Virus record (IMG/VR): IMGVR_UViG_3300010885_025275
Coordinates: 1 to 29,884 of that record
Strand: one strand, 5' to 3'
Source of the DNA: a virus
DNA length: 29,884 bases
Every line of letters begins with the position of its first letter. The first letter of the stretch is position 1. Below are positions 7,265 to 14,964 of this stretch, in pieces. The translations under genes were made by a program, and so were the position numbers. Below the pieces are notes generated by a model. It had not been told where the DNA came from. It ran no database searches and saw only the letters and a program-made list of their open reading frames with translations.

Positions 7265-8083
7265 ATGGCAAAGCGCAAAAGCTATTTTGAATTATTGACC
7301 GAAGCGGTTAATCATTTCATTGATAACGGCTACACATCTCAGGCTGAATTAAAGAAGTGGATCAAAATACTCAAGCAATCCGCTGAATTAACGCTTGGCA
7401 ATCCTACCAAAACCGAACTGGATGTACGCCGAGCATTAACAACAACATTTAACAATCTAATCTCTAAGAGTGGCATTGCAAGATACCATCAAGGGATTAG
7501 CGTGTTTACTGTGAACAACCTTAAACCCGCATTACGCAGGGAATTAGATAAACGCATATTAGCCAGCGTCAATCTTATTAAACTTAACCGCGAAGAAACA
7601 ATTAGCACAACACTGCGCCGGTTTGAAGGCTGGGCTACGTCCATTCCTATGGGTGGAAGTAATGCGATTGACCGTGTTGCAGAAAAACAAAACATTCGTA
7701 AGCCATTGGCGCAAATGGATTTTAAAGAAAAGCGTGTCACCATTGACCAAACGCTTAAATTAAACGCATCCATAAACAATGTTATTGCCCAATCAGGTGG
7801 TGCGATTGCGGCAAAATGGCACAGTAATTGGCGTCAATCAGGCTACGATTACCGCGAAGATCACAAAGAGCGCGATGAGCACATTTATTTAATGCGTGAT
7901 TCATGGGCTAAAGAAAAAGGATTAGTTAAACCTGGGCCTGATGGTTACTTGGATGACATAACCAAGCCAGGGGAAGAAGTTTATTGCAGGTGTACAGCAG
8001 TTTATATTTACAGCCCATTTAACCTGCCCTCAGAAATGTTGACCGAAAAAGGGCGAGAATACATTGCACCAAAAGACAAATAA
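7265..8083 (+). CDS. Phage head morphogenesis protein (Mu gpF / SPP1 gp7-like)
   Basis: 272 aa, ATG at 7265, three bases after the portal stop; the GGGA at 7255-7258 can serve as its ribosome binding site. The C-terminal ~100 residues hold the family signature: KWHSNWRQSGYDYREDHKERDEHI, a LVKPGPDGYLDD stretch, then PGEEVYCRCTAVYI with the CRC pair. The N-terminus is helical and charged. Members are minor head proteins that bind the portal and sit inside the capsid; a few copies help portal incorporation and DNA ejection. Position immediately after the portal gene fits. A 37-nt gap without recognisable signal separates it from the next gene. Confidence 0.83.
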   Translation: MAKRKSYFELLTEAVNHFIDNGYTSQAELKKWIKILKQSAELTLGNPTKTELDVRRALTTTFNNLISKSGIARYHQGISVFTVNNLKPALRRELDKRILASVNLIKLNREETISTTLRRFEGWATSIPMGGSNAIDRVAEKQNIRKPLAQMDFKEKRVTIDQTLKLNASINNVIAQSGGAIAAKWHSNWRQSGYDYREDHKERDEHIYLMRDSWAKEKGLVKPGPDGYLDDITKPGEEVYCRCTAVYIYSPFNLPSEMLTEKGREYIAPKDK

Positions 8084-8120
8084 GGTGAAAATCGCTGCAT
8101 GATCCTGACCAAAAAACATC

Positions 8121-10505
8121 ATGCCTACTACTAGCCCTGCACAAGAGCGTTTGATGCAAGCCGCCTGTCATACACCAGGTGGGTTTGGTGGCGTTCCTAA
8201 AAGCGTGGGCTGTGAATTTATTGGCAAAAAAGACGGCATGAAAAAAATCACCGAAGAATTGGCAGGTGTTTATGCTGAATTGTCCAAGATTAAAGAAGAT
8301 TCTGAAGCCTGGACAAAAAAAGAAGGCAAGAACAAAAACGGTGGTTTAAATGAAAAAGGCCGTGAATCTTATAACAAAGAACATGGCGCACATTTAAAAG
8401 CACCTCAGCCCGAAGGTGGTGCGCGAAAGAAATCATTCTGCGCTCGCATGAAAGGCATGAAGGCCAAACTCACTTCATCCAAAACCGCACACGATCCTGA
8501 TAGTCGCATTAATAAATCATTGCGGAAATGGAAGTGTGATGATGAATCTATGTTAGATGCCGACCCCTGCTGGGAAGGCTATGAACAGTTTGGGATGAAG
8601 GAAAAGGGCGGCAAGCAGGTTCCCAATTGCGTTAAAAGTGATTTTGAACCAGAAGGCATTACGCATCCAACACCCTACCCTACTGATCCACAAGGCGGCC
8701 CCACCACTCGCGCAGCGGGCATTATGTTTGAAGCCGAAGATGGCACAATCTTAATGTTGCGCCGAGGAAATGGCGGTGACTTTCCATTTCATTTTGCAAT
8801 TCCAGGCGGGCATTTAAACGGTACTGAAACCGCTGAAGAAGCGGCCCGCCGTGAAGTGCATGAGGAAACTGGCTTTTTATACGAAGGTGATTTGATACCC
8901 GTTCATGATAACGGGCAATTTATCGCATTCTATGCTGCTGATCCAGTTCCTAAATTCACACCCAAACTAAACTACGAATCCGATGGGTTTGTATGGACAG
9001 AACCCGATAATCTGCCGATGCCCATTCACCCTGGTGACATTGATGCATTCAAAGTTGCAGCGGCAGATACCGAATTAGATGTGGCACGATTGATTGCTGA
9101 AGATATTTTGCCTAGCCCACAGCCCTTTGCAAATATGCATTTGTTGGCTATCCGCATAACCGGCACAGGATTGGCTTACCGTTCAGCCATTGAAGAACAT
9201 GTGTGGCGTGATCCATCGTTGTATATGAACGATGAATTCCTGCAACGCTGCTATGGTTTGACCGTCATTATGGATCATCCAGATGGCAGCATATTGGATA
9301 GCAAAGAATTCAAAGATCGCGCCATCGGCTCGATTCTGTTACCCTATTTCAAAGGCTCTGATGAAGTTTGGGGCATAGCAAAGATTTACGACTCGGCTGC
9401 GATGAAAGAAATCAACGAAGGCGATATTAGTACATCGCCATCAGTGGTTTTTGATGAACGGTCAGGTAATACAAATTTGATCACTGAAAGTGGCGATCCT
9501 TTACTTATTGAAGGAAAACCATTTTTGTTGGATCATATTGCAATTGTCACAAAGGCTCGCGGTAGTAAGGGCGTTTGGGATAAGGGCGGGCCTGCAACTG
9601 GTGTACTTCTCAACAATCCTGAGGTATCTGATATGAATGAAACAACTCAGCCGAAGGCAGATGCCGCAGGCGATAAACTTGATGCAATCCTAAACGCGAT
9701 CCAGAACATTTCTGCGCGTGTAGATGCAATGGAAAAAAACCTGCCCGCTGAGCCAATGACCCACATTGCTGCTGGCAAAAAAGATGACGATTCGCGCCGC
9801 AAAGATGACGATGAAGAAATGATGGCTGCTGACAAAAAACATCGTAAAGACGATGATGAAGAAATGATGGCGGCTGATCGCAAGAAAAAGCGCAAAGATG
9901 ACGATGATGACAGAATGCGTAAAGATGACGATGAAGAGGAAGAGGAAGAGAACGGTCATAAAATGATGGCCTCCGACAAAAAGCGCAAAGATGCAGTTGG
10001 TTCCAATCCTAAGGAACACGGCCCTGCTGGTGAAATCAAGCCAGATGATGACGATTGTTATAGCGATGATGACGATGATGATCGTGCTAAGAAGGCCGAT
10101 GAAGAAGAAGCAGAAAAAGCAGATGCACAAGCAGCAGCCGATTCTGTTTATTCAGCCTTTGGTAAAGCAGCAAGCCGTCCATTGCAAGGCGAAGGCCTGA
10201 TGGCTTACCGCAAGCGCCTGTTGCGTGGTTTGCAAGCGCATTCTGATGCGTATAAACAAATTGATTTGCGAATGATTAAAGATGCTGCTTTACTGGCTTT
10301 GGCTGAAAAACAAATCTTTGCTGATGCATTGACAGCAGCGCGTAATGACAACCAAGTGGGTGCAGGCCAATTGATCGAAATGGAACAACGTGATCGTTCA
10401 GGCCGCACAATTTCAACATTTAAAGGCGATGTGAATTCTTGGCTGGAAAGTTTTACCGTTCCTGCCCAGCGTGTTGTGGCCTTTAACACCCAAAACCGTA
10501 AATAA
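8121..10505 (+). CDS. Multi-domain prohead protease: DUF6321-like + Nudix + DUF2213-type protease + acidic repeats + putative scaffold
   Basis: 794 aa, far longer than a usual prohead protease. Order: residues 1-35 SPAQERLMQAACHTPGGFGG, a short motif of phage head proteins; ~60-140 AWTKKEG...GGLNEKGRESYN...KKSFCARM...SLRKWKC, like DUF6321; ~195-330 a Nudix hydrolase fold with an intact box (Gly230, Glu236, Arg244-Glu245, Glu248-Glu249); ~338-480 a DUF2213-type serine protease with MDHPDG (384-389), DISTSPSVVF (435-444) and LLDHIAIV (469-476); ~555-660 Lys/Asp/Glu-rich repeats; ~670-794 a helical domain. The protease should cleave scaffold and itself during head maturation; the acidic and C-terminal parts likely form the scaffold. 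The Nudix substrate is unknown. The start has only a weak ribosome binding site. GAGG then ATG at 9633 suggests a nested product. Confidence 0.85.
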   Translation: MPTTSPAQERLMQAACHTPGGFGGVPKSVGCEFIGKKDGMKKITEELAGVYAELSKIKEDSEAWTKKEGKNKNGGLNEKGRESYNKEHGAHLKAPQPEGGARKKSFCARMKGMKAKLTSSKTAHDPDSRINKSLRKWKCDDESMLDADPCWEGYEQFGMKEKGGKQVPNCVKSDFEPEGITHPTPYPTDPQGGPTTRAAGIMFEAEDGTILMLRRGNGGDFPFHFAIPGGHLNGTETAEEAARREVHEETGFLYEGDLIPVHDNGQFIAFYAADPVPKFTPKLNYESDGFVWTEPDNLPMPIHPGDIDAFKVAAADTELDVARLIAEDILPSPQPFANMHLLAIRITGTGLAYRSAIEEHVWRDPSLYMNDEFLQRCYGLTVIMDHPDGSILDSKEFKDRAIGSILLPYFKGSDEVWGIAKIYDSAAMKEINEGDISTSPSVVFDERSGNTNLITESGDPLLIEGKPFLLDHIAIVTKARGSKGVWDKGGPATGVLLNNPEVSDMNETTQPKADAAGDKLDAILNAIQNISARVDAMEKNLPAEPMTHIAAGKKDDDSRRKDDDEEMMAADKKHRKDDDEEMMAADRKKKRKDDDDDRMRKDDDEEEEEENGHKMMASDKKRKDAVGSNPKEHGPAGEIKPDDDDCYSDDDDDDRAKKADEEEAEKADAQAAADSVYSAFGKAASRPLQGEGLMAYRKRLLRGLQAHSDAYKQIDLRMIKDAALLALAEKQIFADALTAARNDNQVGAGQLIEMEQRDRSGRTISTFKGDVNSWLESFTVPAQRVVAFNTQNRK
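9633..10505 (+). CDS. Putative scaffold protein nested in-frame in the protease gene (internal start)
   Basis: An in-frame ATG at 9633 (residue 505, MNETTQPKADAAGDKL) lies 8 nt after a clean GAGG at 9621-9624, right where the protease domain ends. It would give a 290-aa protein: a short helix (AILNAIQNISARVDAMEKN), acidic/basic repeats, and the helical C-terminal domain ending at the same stop. Lambda uses this arrangement for protease C and scaffold Nu3, and no separate scaffold gene is present between portal and capsid genes here. Use of this start is inferred from the ribosome binding site, the domain border and the analogy. Confidence 0.5.
   Translation: MNETTQPKADAAGDKLDAILNAIQNISARVDAMEKNLPAEPMTHIAAGKKDDDSRRKDDDEEMMAADKKHRKDDDEEMMAADRKKKRKDDDDDRMRKDDDEEEEEENGHKMMASDKKRKDAVGSNPKEHGPAGEIKPDDDDCYSDDDDDDRAKKADEEEAEKADAQAAADSVYSAFGKAASRPLQGEGLMAYRKRLLRGLQAHSDAYKQIDLRMIKDAALLALAEKQIFADALTAARNDNQVGAGQLIEMEQRDRSGRTISTFKGDVNSWLESFTVPAQRVVAFNTQNRK
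9798..9983 (+). repeat. Degenerate tandem repeat encoding RKDDDEEMMAADKK units
   Basis: The protein repeats RKDDDEEMMAADKKH (residues 560-574) and RKDDDEEMMAADRKKK (575-590), then two degenerate copies beginning RKDDDDDRM (591) and RKDDDEEEEEE (600), the last including KMMASDKK. Unit length is about 15-16 aa (45-48 nt). Alternating acidic and basic blocks suggest an unstructured, highly charged linker, as in phage scaffolds. Confidence 0.85.
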
Positions 10506-10517
10506 GGAATTGTCATT

Positions 10518-11132
10518 ATGAGCGCATCTATTTCACTTCAGCCGATGGCAGTAACCAATGCTGCTGGGCTATTCCAAACCAACTCTAACGGTTTCACCCA
10601 GGGCGATGCCCAGGATGATCCAGCCGTTAAGTTTGCCTTATCTGGTGGCGTGTTATCCACTTCAGCAACTACCCCACTATGGGGCGGTGTGCCGATTTCT
10701 GAGGATATTCCCGCAGCTTCCACCGTGCCTGGTGCTGGTGTATTAGGCAGCACGATTATTCAGGCTACATCGGACGCGAACACCACCGGTATTTGCGTGT
10801 TTAATCAAGCGTTCGGTGGTATCACTACCCCTCAATCAGATGTGCCTTTGTTTAGCCCTGGAATGTCTGTTAATTTTTACCGCTTGGGTTCAGGCGCACG
10901 CATTCCTTTGCGTTGCAGTGCGAGTTTGGTATCACTCGATGGCGGTCTAATCACGCAGCAAGTAAGCTATGATTTTAGCGCTCAACAGTTGATTCCTTAC
11001 GACAGCAGCAATCCTTTCCCCGTGAAAGTATTGCGTGTTAGCGTTGCCAACAACCGCACTGTGTCTTACAACAGCGGTACAGGTAATGCTAATTGGGCAA
11101 CCAACGAATATGTGGCTTTGTGCCTCATTTAA
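10518..11132 (+). CDS. Putative capsid cement/decoration protein
   Basis: 204 aa, ATG at 10518 with AAGGA at 10503-10507. Located between the protease/scaffold gene and the major capsid gene, where cement proteins usually lie. The sequence is Gly/Ser/Thr/Ala-rich and beta-type. Segments AAGLFQTNSNGFTQGDAQDDPAVKFALSGGVL, PLWGGVPISEDI, TPQSDVPLFSPGMSVNFYRLGSGARIPL and VSYDFSAQQLIPY recall a family of phage structural proteins of unknown exact role that I know from similar head modules. No signal peptide or membrane segment. It probably coats the capsid surface in many copies; this comes from position and composition only. Confidence 0.55.
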   Translation: MSASISLQPMAVTNAAGLFQTNSNGFTQGDAQDDPAVKFALSGGVLSTSATTPLWGGVPISEDIPAASTVPGAGVLGSTIIQATSDANTTGICVFNQAFGGITTPQSDVPLFSPGMSVNFYRLGSGARIPLRCSASLVSLDGGLITQQVSYDFSAQQLIPYDSSNPFPVKVLRVSVANNRTVSYNSGTGNANWATNEYVALCLI

Positions 11133-11154
11133 TCTTTTAAAGGATACCTAAACC

Positions 11155-12186
11155 ATGAGCGCATTCGCCCCAAGTTTTATTACAGCTAACCCGCATTACA
11201 TGATGCCCGAATACATTATTCAGTATTCGCTGGCCTCTGGTGCATTCACCACTTTGGCAACTGAAAAACCCATGACCCGTTTGGGAACTGGTGATCTTTA
11301 TGTTTATGCCAAGAAAATGCAGCTAACCACCCAGGTTTCGGCTAACCAATCAACTGTGAACCAGTTGCCATCGGCTACCGTGATTCCTAACATGATTAGC
11401 ACCCCAACCTATCGTATTCAAACCCGTGCTCAGTATGACGGCTTTGATGAAACCGCAGCAGGACATTGGGGCTATTCACTTCCCCAGGCATTGCGCCTAG
11501 CAGCCCGTCAGGGTATTGCACAGCAAATGCGTAATGCACTGTTGTATGGTTTCAACAATGCAAACTCTGGTGAAGGTCTGTTGAATACCGCAGGTGCTAC
11601 CACCGTGACCTTGCCTGCTGATTCAAATGGCAACACCACCCTATCCACATGGGATTCTGGTCAACTTGCACAATTCTTCTTGAACCTGATCGGTTCATTG
11701 AAGGTTCGTACATTGCAGATTGGACAACCCTTGCGTTTGGTGTTCTTGGCTCCCCAGCGCGTAATCAGCCAATTATCTTATGGCGGTATCGTGCAGTTGA
11801 CCCAATTCCAACGTATTGGTGCAGGTGTTGAAACCGCAGCCGGTGTGATCGAAACTGTTGCACAATGGGCGGGCGGCGATGATGTGTCGTTTGCAGTGGA
11901 CGATACCTTGATTGGTCAAGGCGCAGGTGGCTCTGATGCTATTCTGTTGATTGCACCTGAAATCAAGATTCCCAAGGCTGACACTCAAATCAACACGAAC
12001 ATTTTTGCAACGCTCACGCCCAACACCACCGCAGTATCATTGATGTTGATTGACGTTGCTGCACCTACTGAAATCCCCACTCCCCTGCCTGATGCTGCGC
12101 TCACCGTGTTGTACACGATGCGTTCAACCTCTGGATGGGTATTGCGCCCTGAAGCACTGACTGTTCTATCAGCCTTCTACGCATAA
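11155..12186 (+). CDS. Major capsid protein (DUF2184-type, HK97 fold expected)
   Basis: 343 aa, ATG at 11155 after AAAGGA (11139-11144). The pattern fits DUF2184-type capsid proteins: YIIQYSLASGAFTTLATEKP early, a long helix with LRLAARQGIAQQMRNALLYG then FNNANSGEGLLNTAG, and late FAVDDTLIGQGAGGSDAILLIAPEI, which corresponds to the P-domain and A-loop region. Codon choice looks more uniform than in neighbours, as expected for a highly expressed gene. Hundreds of copies build the icosahedral shell with the protease and scaffold encoded upstream. A strong terminator follows directly. Family assignment is by pattern recall and context. Confidence 0.83.
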   Translation: MSAFAPSFITANPHYMMPEYIIQYSLASGAFTTLATEKPMTRLGTGDLYVYAKKMQLTTQVSANQSTVNQLPSATVIPNMISTPTYRIQTRAQYDGFDETAAGHWGYSLPQALRLAARQGIAQQMRNALLYGFNNANSGEGLLNTAGATTVTLPADSNGNTTLSTWDSGQLAQFFLNLIGSLKVRTLQIGQPLRLVFLAPQRVISQLSYGGIVQLTQFQRIGAGVETAAGVIETVAQWAGGDDVSFAVDDTLIGQGAGGSDAILLIAPEIKIPKADTQINTNIFATLTPNTTAVSLMLIDVAAPTEIPTPLPDAALTVLYTMRSTSGWVLRPEALTVLSAFYA

Positions 12187-12205
12187 GTAATACGCAATAA
12201 TGAAG

Positions 12206-12230
12206 AAGCCCCCATTTTGGGGGCTTTTTT
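12206..12230 (+). terminator. Rho-independent terminator after the major capsid gene
   Basis: An 8-bp stem AAGCCCCC (12206-12213) / GGGGGCTT (12219-12226), loop ATTTT, runs into a T tract ending at 12230. It is 20 nt after the capsid stop and would end or attenuate the head transcript. Confidence 0.92.
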
Positions 12231-12239
12231 ATTTGTACA

Positions 12240-12269
12240 TTGAAAAAGGTATTTATTCCCCCATTTAAT
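12240..12269 (+). promoter_or_regulatory. Candidate sigma70-type promoter
   Basis: TTGAAA at 12240-12245 and TTTAAT at 12264-12269, each one mismatch from consensus, with an 18-nt spacer. It lies directly after the capsid terminator and before the leader of the next gene. TCCCC/GGGGA around the -10 forms a small inverted repeat that could be an operator or part of the leader. Confidence 0.45.
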
Positions 12270-12290
12270 AATTGGGGATAAAATGGCGAA

Positions 12291-12356
12291 GGCCAATCAG
12301 CTTTTGACTGATCGGCCCTCTGACTATGGAGTGGGGAACCACCCCCCACACATAGT
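12291..12356 (+). promoter_or_regulatory. Two consecutive hairpins in the 5' leader of the 12396 gene
   Basis: Hairpin 1: GGCCAATCAG (12291-12300) pairs with CTGATCGGCC (12308-12317), one mismatch, 7-nt loop. Hairpin 2: ACTATG (12323-12328) pairs with CATAGT (12351-12356), and GTGGGG (12331-12336) with CCCCAC (12344-12349), loop AACCACC. Neither is followed by a T run, so they are not plain terminators. They fill most of the leader between the promoter candidate and the gene at 12396. Confidence 0.6.
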
Positions 12357-12395
12357 TGCCCAATTCTATCAAATCCAACCACCGGAGACACACTT

Positions 12396-12905
12396 ATGCC
12401 AAGTTTTTATATTGCAAACTGCACAAAACAAGAAAGAATGTTTTGCTATTCCCTACCTGAGAACATGCGCCCGTTTGTGCAAATGATTCGCGCAGGCGCT
12501 CAAGTCAAGATTGATATGCCTCAAGACCATATTGATTCCATCATAAGTCAACATGAACCTTATGGATTTGTTGAGGCAAAGAAGGTAAGCAAATCATTTG
12601 CTGGTTATTGCTACAGCATTAATAAACCTGTCAGCCTGGAAGCTATTGAGGCCGGTATCTTGCAGACCGAAAACGCTGCGGTAGATCGCGCAGCCGACAT
12701 GCGCGAAATTGGTGCAATTGTGACCGACAGCATGATTGCTAACAAAGCGCAGGAAATGGGCATGACACAAAAAGGGCTGACTGAAGTAGAAATTACTGAA
12801 CAGCCCAAAGGCCCGTCAGATAATCGTGAATTAATCTCAGAAACAATTGAAGTGCCAAAAGAAGGTATTGCACCTCGGCGTGGTAGACCTCGCAAAAGCA
12901 GCTAA
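12396..12905 (+). CDS. Phage structural-region protein of unknown function with C-terminal AT-hook-like motif
   Basis: 169 aa, ATG at 12396 after CGGAGA (12383-12388). The start FYIANCTKQERMFCYSLPEN, then a Gly/Ala loop and QDHIDSIISQHEPYGFVEA, and later FAGYCYSINKPVSLEAIEAG, recall a family I know from phage head-tail regions that has no assigned function. The second half is helical (AADMREIGAIVTDSMIANKAQEMG). The tail RRGRPRKSS contains a GRPRK core like an AT-hook that binds the DNA minor groove. The gene sits alone between two terminators and behind its own promoter candidate and structured leader, so it is probably expressed at a level different from the head genes. Confidence 0.65.
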   Translation: MPSFYIANCTKQERMFCYSLPENMRPFVQMIRAGAQVKIDMPQDHIDSIISQHEPYGFVEAKKVSKSFAGYCYSINKPVSLEAIEAGILQTENAAVDRAADMREIGAIVTDSMIANKAQEMGMTQKGLTEVEITEQPKGPSDNRELISETIEVPKEGIAPRRGRPRKSS

Positions 12906-12911
12906 CAAGAC

Positions 12912-12935
12912 CGCCCCTTTGGGGGCGTTTTTGTT
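12912..12935 (+). terminator. Rho-independent terminator
   Basis: Stem CGCCCC (12912-12917) / GGGGCG (12922-12927) with a TTTG loop, followed by a T-rich run to 12935 broken by one G. It begins six bases after the stop of the 12396 gene. Confidence 0.88.
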
Positions 12936-12968
12936 TACAATGGCTCATATTCTTGCGCGAGGCAGTTT

Positions 12969-13538
12969 ATGGCCCAAATGCCCTTCTATCCCCCCAGCCT
13001 CAACGGTTATGTTCAATTTCTATTGAACCAGGGATTCCCGCAAGCCGCTTTAATCAGTCAAGCACCTATTAACTTGGCAACGGGCGCAGGATGTTTTGAC
13101 ACAGGCCCATCTACGCCTTTGTTGGCACAAATGGATGTGTTGCTGATAGCCGAAATTGCACCAGATTGCTTGCCTACTGATTGGGTTCTTTGGAGTTACC
13201 AAAATGCCATCAACAATGTGTATTCATTAATTGGTGCGCTTGATCCTATTAATTACACGTTAGCTGTTTACAATTGGGGTGCTGATTGGTTGCTAAATTG
13301 GTCACCAGATCAAAACGGTCAAAACTTCTTTACTAACCAGCGCAAAGTCTGGAACCTGCTCACACCCAAAACAGGATTGGTTGAATCTGCATCGGATGAA
13401 TCCACTAGTAGCAGTTATGCAGTATCTGATGCAATGAGAAACATGACCATTGGATCGTTAAATCAATTCAATACACCTTATGGACGTGCCTACTTAGCGA
13501 TTGCTCAGAGCATGGGCACGCTTTGGGGGCTAACGTGA
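12969..13538 (+). CDS. Putative head-tail connector/structural protein
   Basis: 189 aa, ATG at 12969 with CGAGG at 12958-12962. Rich in Asn, Gln, Trp and Tyr (YNWGADWLLNWSPDQNGQNF, WNLLTPKTGLV), with DEST/SSSYAVSDAMRNMTIG and a C-terminus NQFNTPYGRAYLAIAQSMG. No family is recognised with certainty; in related phages a protein of this look sits between the capsid gene and the neck genes and is probably a connector or adaptor ring subunit. It starts the tail transcript after the 12912 terminator, though no clear promoter is visible in the 33-nt gap. Its stop overlaps the GTG of the next gene. Confidence 0.55.
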   Translation: MAQMPFYPPSLNGYVQFLLNQGFPQAALISQAPINLATGAGCFDTGPSTPLLAQMDVLLIAEIAPDCLPTDWVLWSYQNAINNVYSLIGALDPINYTLAVYNWGADWLLNWSPDQNGQNFFTNQRKVWNLLTPKTGLVESASDESTSSSYAVSDAMRNMTIGSLNQFNTPYGRAYLAIAQSMGTLWGLT

Positions 13539-13963
13539 AATTGCACTTGGGTGTGCGTGATGTGCCCCATGATCAATTGGGCACGGGAGATTTGGCTCAA
13601 ATATTGGAACAAGAATATGGTGTGTTTGCTGGCTATGTAGAATTGCATGGGCAAGACATTATGAAAAGTCTTTTAGGCGGGATCGACACCGCAATGAAAG
13701 AAATCGGTGCAGGCAATACCGCAGTGCTCACAGGTGAATTTGATATATTTGGTCAAGCCACATCTGAAATTGCCAAAGGTTTTCAAGAATATTTAAACCT
13801 AGAAGAAATTGCTCAATTGGGCCGCCCTGGTGTACCTACTAAAGCAGCATTGCAAGGTATTCGCAGTCACAAAAAGAATAAAGGTTCAGGTGAACGCCGT
13901 CCTAGCTTTATTGATACCGGCATTTATCAAAATAGTGCCGCAGCTTGGGTGGAATACGACTGA
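13535..13963 (+). CDS. Putative neck / virion-morphogenesis protein
   Basis: 142 aa from GTG at 13535, chosen because it overlaps the previous stop (GTGA) and has GGGGG (13525-13529) upstream; a TTG twelve bases earlier would add four residues. The sequence LGVRDVPHDQLGTGDLAQILEQ, YGVFAGYVELHGQDI, then GRPGVPTKAALQGIRS and RRPSFIDTGIYQNSAAAW matches a phage family placed between connector and tail terminator; the RPSFIDTGxY ending is the clearest part. It probably forms a neck or stopper ring joining head and tail. The TGATG overlap with the next gene implies coupling. Confidence 0.6.
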   Translation: MKLHLGVRDVPHDQLGTGDLAQILEQEYGVFAGYVELHGQDIMKSLLGGIDTAMKEIGAGNTAVLTGEFDIFGQATSEIAKGFQEYLNLEEIAQLGRPGVPTKAALQGIRSHKKNKGSGERRPSFIDTGIYQNSAAAWVEYD

Positions 13964-14928
13964 TGGCTTTAGTTGCCTCAAATGACCAATCGCAAATTGC
14001 ATCGGGCTTATTGTCTGGTGTTCAAGTTCTATCCGCACAAGGCAATGTCACCTTTACGCTTTATGTGGCTCAAGTATTGCCAGTAGATCAAACGCTATTT
14101 TGGGTATTGAGCACCGAAGTCAGCGGCCCCGCTTTAATGCAAATATTCAATGGTGTGATGCCGCCTACTACAATACAAGTCACACCTAGTAGCCTGCACC
14201 ATAGCATTGAGACAGAACAGCGGGAAGATGATACGTTTGGACGCACCTATGTGGTGCTGACAACTAATCAAGAAATCAAAGACTTAAACGAATTAGCACC
14301 CCAAGCATTGTATTTAGCTACCATTGCGGGCGTGCAATATTCATTTAGCCGTCAACGGCTATTCTATGACCAAGCGGGATTATTTCACTATACGGGTATT
14401 GCCGTTGAACCTGCTATGGCAAGTCAGATTATTAATAGTTCGGCAGATTTTAATCAGATGCAGGTGGTGAGTAATTCCCTACCTTTTTGGCTATCCATTG
14501 GCACAAATGTGCCGATGACATACACCAGCTATTTAGTGCCTGCCAATACTAAACCACCCTATGCAGTAATTCATATTGAACCGGATCGCACACAACCAAT
14601 ACAAGCATTGCCCGCAATTGATGTGGATGGCACGCCTTGGCAACTGGCTTATGATGACGTGCGAATCACCCTTTATGGGTTGCATAACAAAGAAGCCGTG
14701 ATTTATTTACAAGACATTTTAACGTGGATCACTAATAATGACGCAAACATGGGGTTAATGTCGATGCCGATCATTAAAGACATGAAACGCACACAGCGTG
14801 AATTAACTACATTAGCGCAGAAAAAAACCCTTGATTTTAGAGTATCCTATTATCAAACAGCAGCATTAGGAATTGCCCAAAAACTCATCGAACATGCGAC
14901 AATGACGTATCATGTGAATCCATTGTGA
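13963..14928 (+). CDS. Putative tail/neck terminator protein with extra N-terminal domain
   Basis: 321 aa; ATG at 13963 overlaps the previous TGA, while a TTG at 13945 is only an upstream extension. The last ~150 residues fit a tail-terminator pattern: VDGTPWQLAYDDVRITLYGL, then IYLQDILTWITNNDANMGLM and RTQRELTTLAQKKTLDFRVSY, ending ATMTYHVN. Such proteins cap the tail tube and sheath and join the tail to the neck. The first ~160 residues are beta-rich and not recognised, making this protein about twice the length of simple tail terminators. A 36-nt gap with AAGGAG precedes the next gene. Confidence 0.5.
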   Translation: MALVASNDQSQIASGLLSGVQVLSAQGNVTFTLYVAQVLPVDQTLFWVLSTEVSGPALMQIFNGVMPPTTIQVTPSSLHHSIETEQREDDTFGRTYVVLTTNQEIKDLNELAPQALYLATIAGVQYSFSRQRLFYDQAGLFHYTGIAVEPAMASQIINSSADFNQMQVVSNSLPFWLSIGTNVPMTYTSYLVPANTKPPYAVIHIEPDRTQPIQALPAIDVDGTPWQLAYDDVRITLYGLHNKEAVIYLQDILTWITNNDANMGLMSMPIIKDMKRTQRELTTLAQKKTLDFRVSYYQTAALGIAQKLIEHATMTYHVNPL

Positions 14929-14964
14929 TAAACTTGTAGTAGCCTTTATTAAGGAGAATTGGAC

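Noticed and set aside
9798-9983. CRISPR-like or regulatory tandem repeat
   Set aside because: The repeats are in-frame protein repeats of 45-48 nt without spacers; they fit a charged linker.
9690-10130. Minus-strand open frames opposite the acidic repeats (Ile/Val/Phe-rich, membrane-like)
   Set aside because: The reverse complement of GAT/GAA/AAA codons yields hydrophobic residues by necessity. No start signal.
12283-12486. 67-codon open frame in the leader after the capsid gene, with GGGGA before its ATG
   Set aside because: It spans the two hairpins and overlaps the real gene at 12396 in another frame. The sequence has no recognisable features. A short leader peptide cannot be excluded.
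12934-12968. Promoter before the gene at 12969 (TTTACA)
   Set aside because: No acceptable -10 element at 16-19 nt spacing was found.
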